NCBI GenBank assembly: GCA_903912435.1
Contig: CAIWHI010000623.1
Span: forward strand, 1-5,751
Direction: 5' to 3'
Source of the DNA: an uncultured Bacteroidota bacterium
Lineage (GTDB): Bacteria > Bacteroidota > Bacteroidia > Chitinophagales > Chitinophagaceae
DNA: 5,751 nt
Numbering within the stretch: the first letter of the stretch is position 1; each line of letters opens with the position of its first letter. The notes under the pieces were generated by a model. The model was not told the DNA's origin. It worked only from the letters and a program-made list of their open reading frames with translations, and searched no databases. This document shows positions 5,116 through 5,751 of the stretch, piece by piece. A program made the position numbers and the translations under genes.

Positions 5116-5751
5116 ATGCTTGATACAATTGAATCTGCGTTAGAAGACATTAGAAAGGGAAAGTTACTGATAGTGGTAGATGATGAAGACAGGGAGAATG
5201 AAGGCGATTTTGTTACCGCTGCCAGGAATGTAACTCCAGAAATTATCAATTTTATGTCAAAGCACGGGAGGGGACTTATTTGTGCACCCCTTACCGAAAG
5301 CCGTTGCAGAGATTTGAATCTTAACCTAATGGTGGAAAATAACACAGTGCTCCACCAAACACCTTTTACCGTTTCTGTAGATCTTATTGGCCACGAGTGT
5401 ACTACAGGGATTTCAGCACACGATAGGGCAATGACTGTTCAGGCATTGATAGACCCCGCGACCAAACCGTCTGATTTGGGCCGTCCGGGGCATATATTTC
5501 CCTTAAGGGCTAAGGAAGATGGTGTTTTGAGGCGTTCGGGCCATACCGAGGCCACTGTTGATTTGGCACGCCTTGCGGGTTTCGAACCTGCCGGCGTACT
5601 TGTGGAGATTATGAATGATGATGGCACTATGGCCCGTCTGCCTGAGTTGATGGAAATAGCCAAAAAATTCGACCTTAAGATTATTTCTATAAAAGACCTT
5701 ATTTCCTATCGCCTGCAGACTGAAACCCTGATAAAGGAAGAAGTAAGGGTG
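5116..5751 (+). CDS. ribBA: 3,4-dihydroxy-2-butanone 4-phosphate synthase, probably the N-terminal half of bifunctional RibBA; truncated by window edge
   Basis: The DHBP synthase domain converts ribulose 5-phosphate to 3,4-dihydroxy-2-butanone 4-phosphate plus formate, supplying the four-carbon unit of riboflavin in the cytoplasm with Mg2+. From ATG 5116 there are 212 open codons to the window edge with no stop. Visible family motifs are DDEDRENEGD at 22-31 (metal- and substrate-binding acidic loop), HGRGLIC at 50-56, GHECTTGISAHDRAMT at 92-107, RPGHIFPL at 123-130, RSGHTEA at 140-146 and GVLVEIMNDDGTMARLPEL from 160. The DHBPS domain is normally complete by about residue 200. Here the frame continues through SYRLQTETLIKEEVRV, which resembles the linker leading into a GTP cyclohydrolase II domain in Bacteroidota RibBA. 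The second domain lies outside the window, so the fusion is inferred; a stand-alone RibB is the alternative. No other rib gene is visible. Confidence 0.93.
   Translation, partial: MLDTIESALEDIRKGKLLIVVDDEDRENEGDFVTAARNVTPEIINFMSKHGRGLICAPLTESRCRDLNLNLMVENNTVLHQTPFTVSVDLIGHECTTGISAHDRAMTVQALIDPATKPSDLGRPGHIFPLRAKEDGVLRRSGHTEATVDLARLAGFEPAGVLVEIMNDDGTMARLPELMEIAKKFDLKIISIKDLISYRLQTETLIKEEVRV

Noticed and set aside
5109..5663. Minus-strand ORFs of 78 and 74 residues
   Set aside because: They are antisense to the clearly identified DHBP synthase coding sequence.

Overview
The window looks like ordinary chromosomal sequence from a member of the Bacteroidota. The evidence is a CarboxypepD_reg/Oar-type TonB-dependent outer-membrane receptor, two -7 promoter boxes of the Bacteroidota form TAnnTTTG, starts without strong Shine-Dalgarno sequences, AT-rich intergenic DNA, and a DHBP synthase whose C-terminal end resembles the linker of Bacteroidota RibBA fusions. 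A genus cannot be named from this sequence. No RNA genes, mobile elements or CRISPR arrays were found.

Layout. On the minus strand at the left edge is a 3'-truncated hldD/rfaD gene (complement of 1-804) for ADP-L-glycero-D-manno-heptose 6-epimerase, which makes a lipopolysaccharide inner-core precursor. Upstream of it on the same strand is a small gene (complement of 948-1244) for a single-pass membrane protein with a His-rich N-terminus and a Lys/Glu/Ala-rich tail. Its 3' end carries a nested inverted repeat and then a hairpin terminator that separates it from hldD. A 358-bp gene-free divergent region (1245-1602) holds the small gene's promoter and a perfect 14-bp palindrome.

On the plus strand, 1603-4865 encodes one Oar-like TonB-dependent receptor of about 1087 residues that is broken by a one-base deletion near 2736. 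Adding one base joins the two halves into continuous, family-like protein sequence. A strong terminator follows (4884-4936), then a T-rich tract with three exact 11-mers, a clear promoter, and the 5' part of ribBA (5116 to the right edge) for riboflavin synthesis.

The genes are separate transcription units and do not form a pathway. Two relate to the outer membrane (LPS heptose supply and a TonB receptor), one is a small unknown membrane protein, and one is housekeeping riboflavin synthesis. I found no previously undescribed system. The most useful observation is the receptor frameshift, which is either a recent mutation or a sequencing/assembly error.
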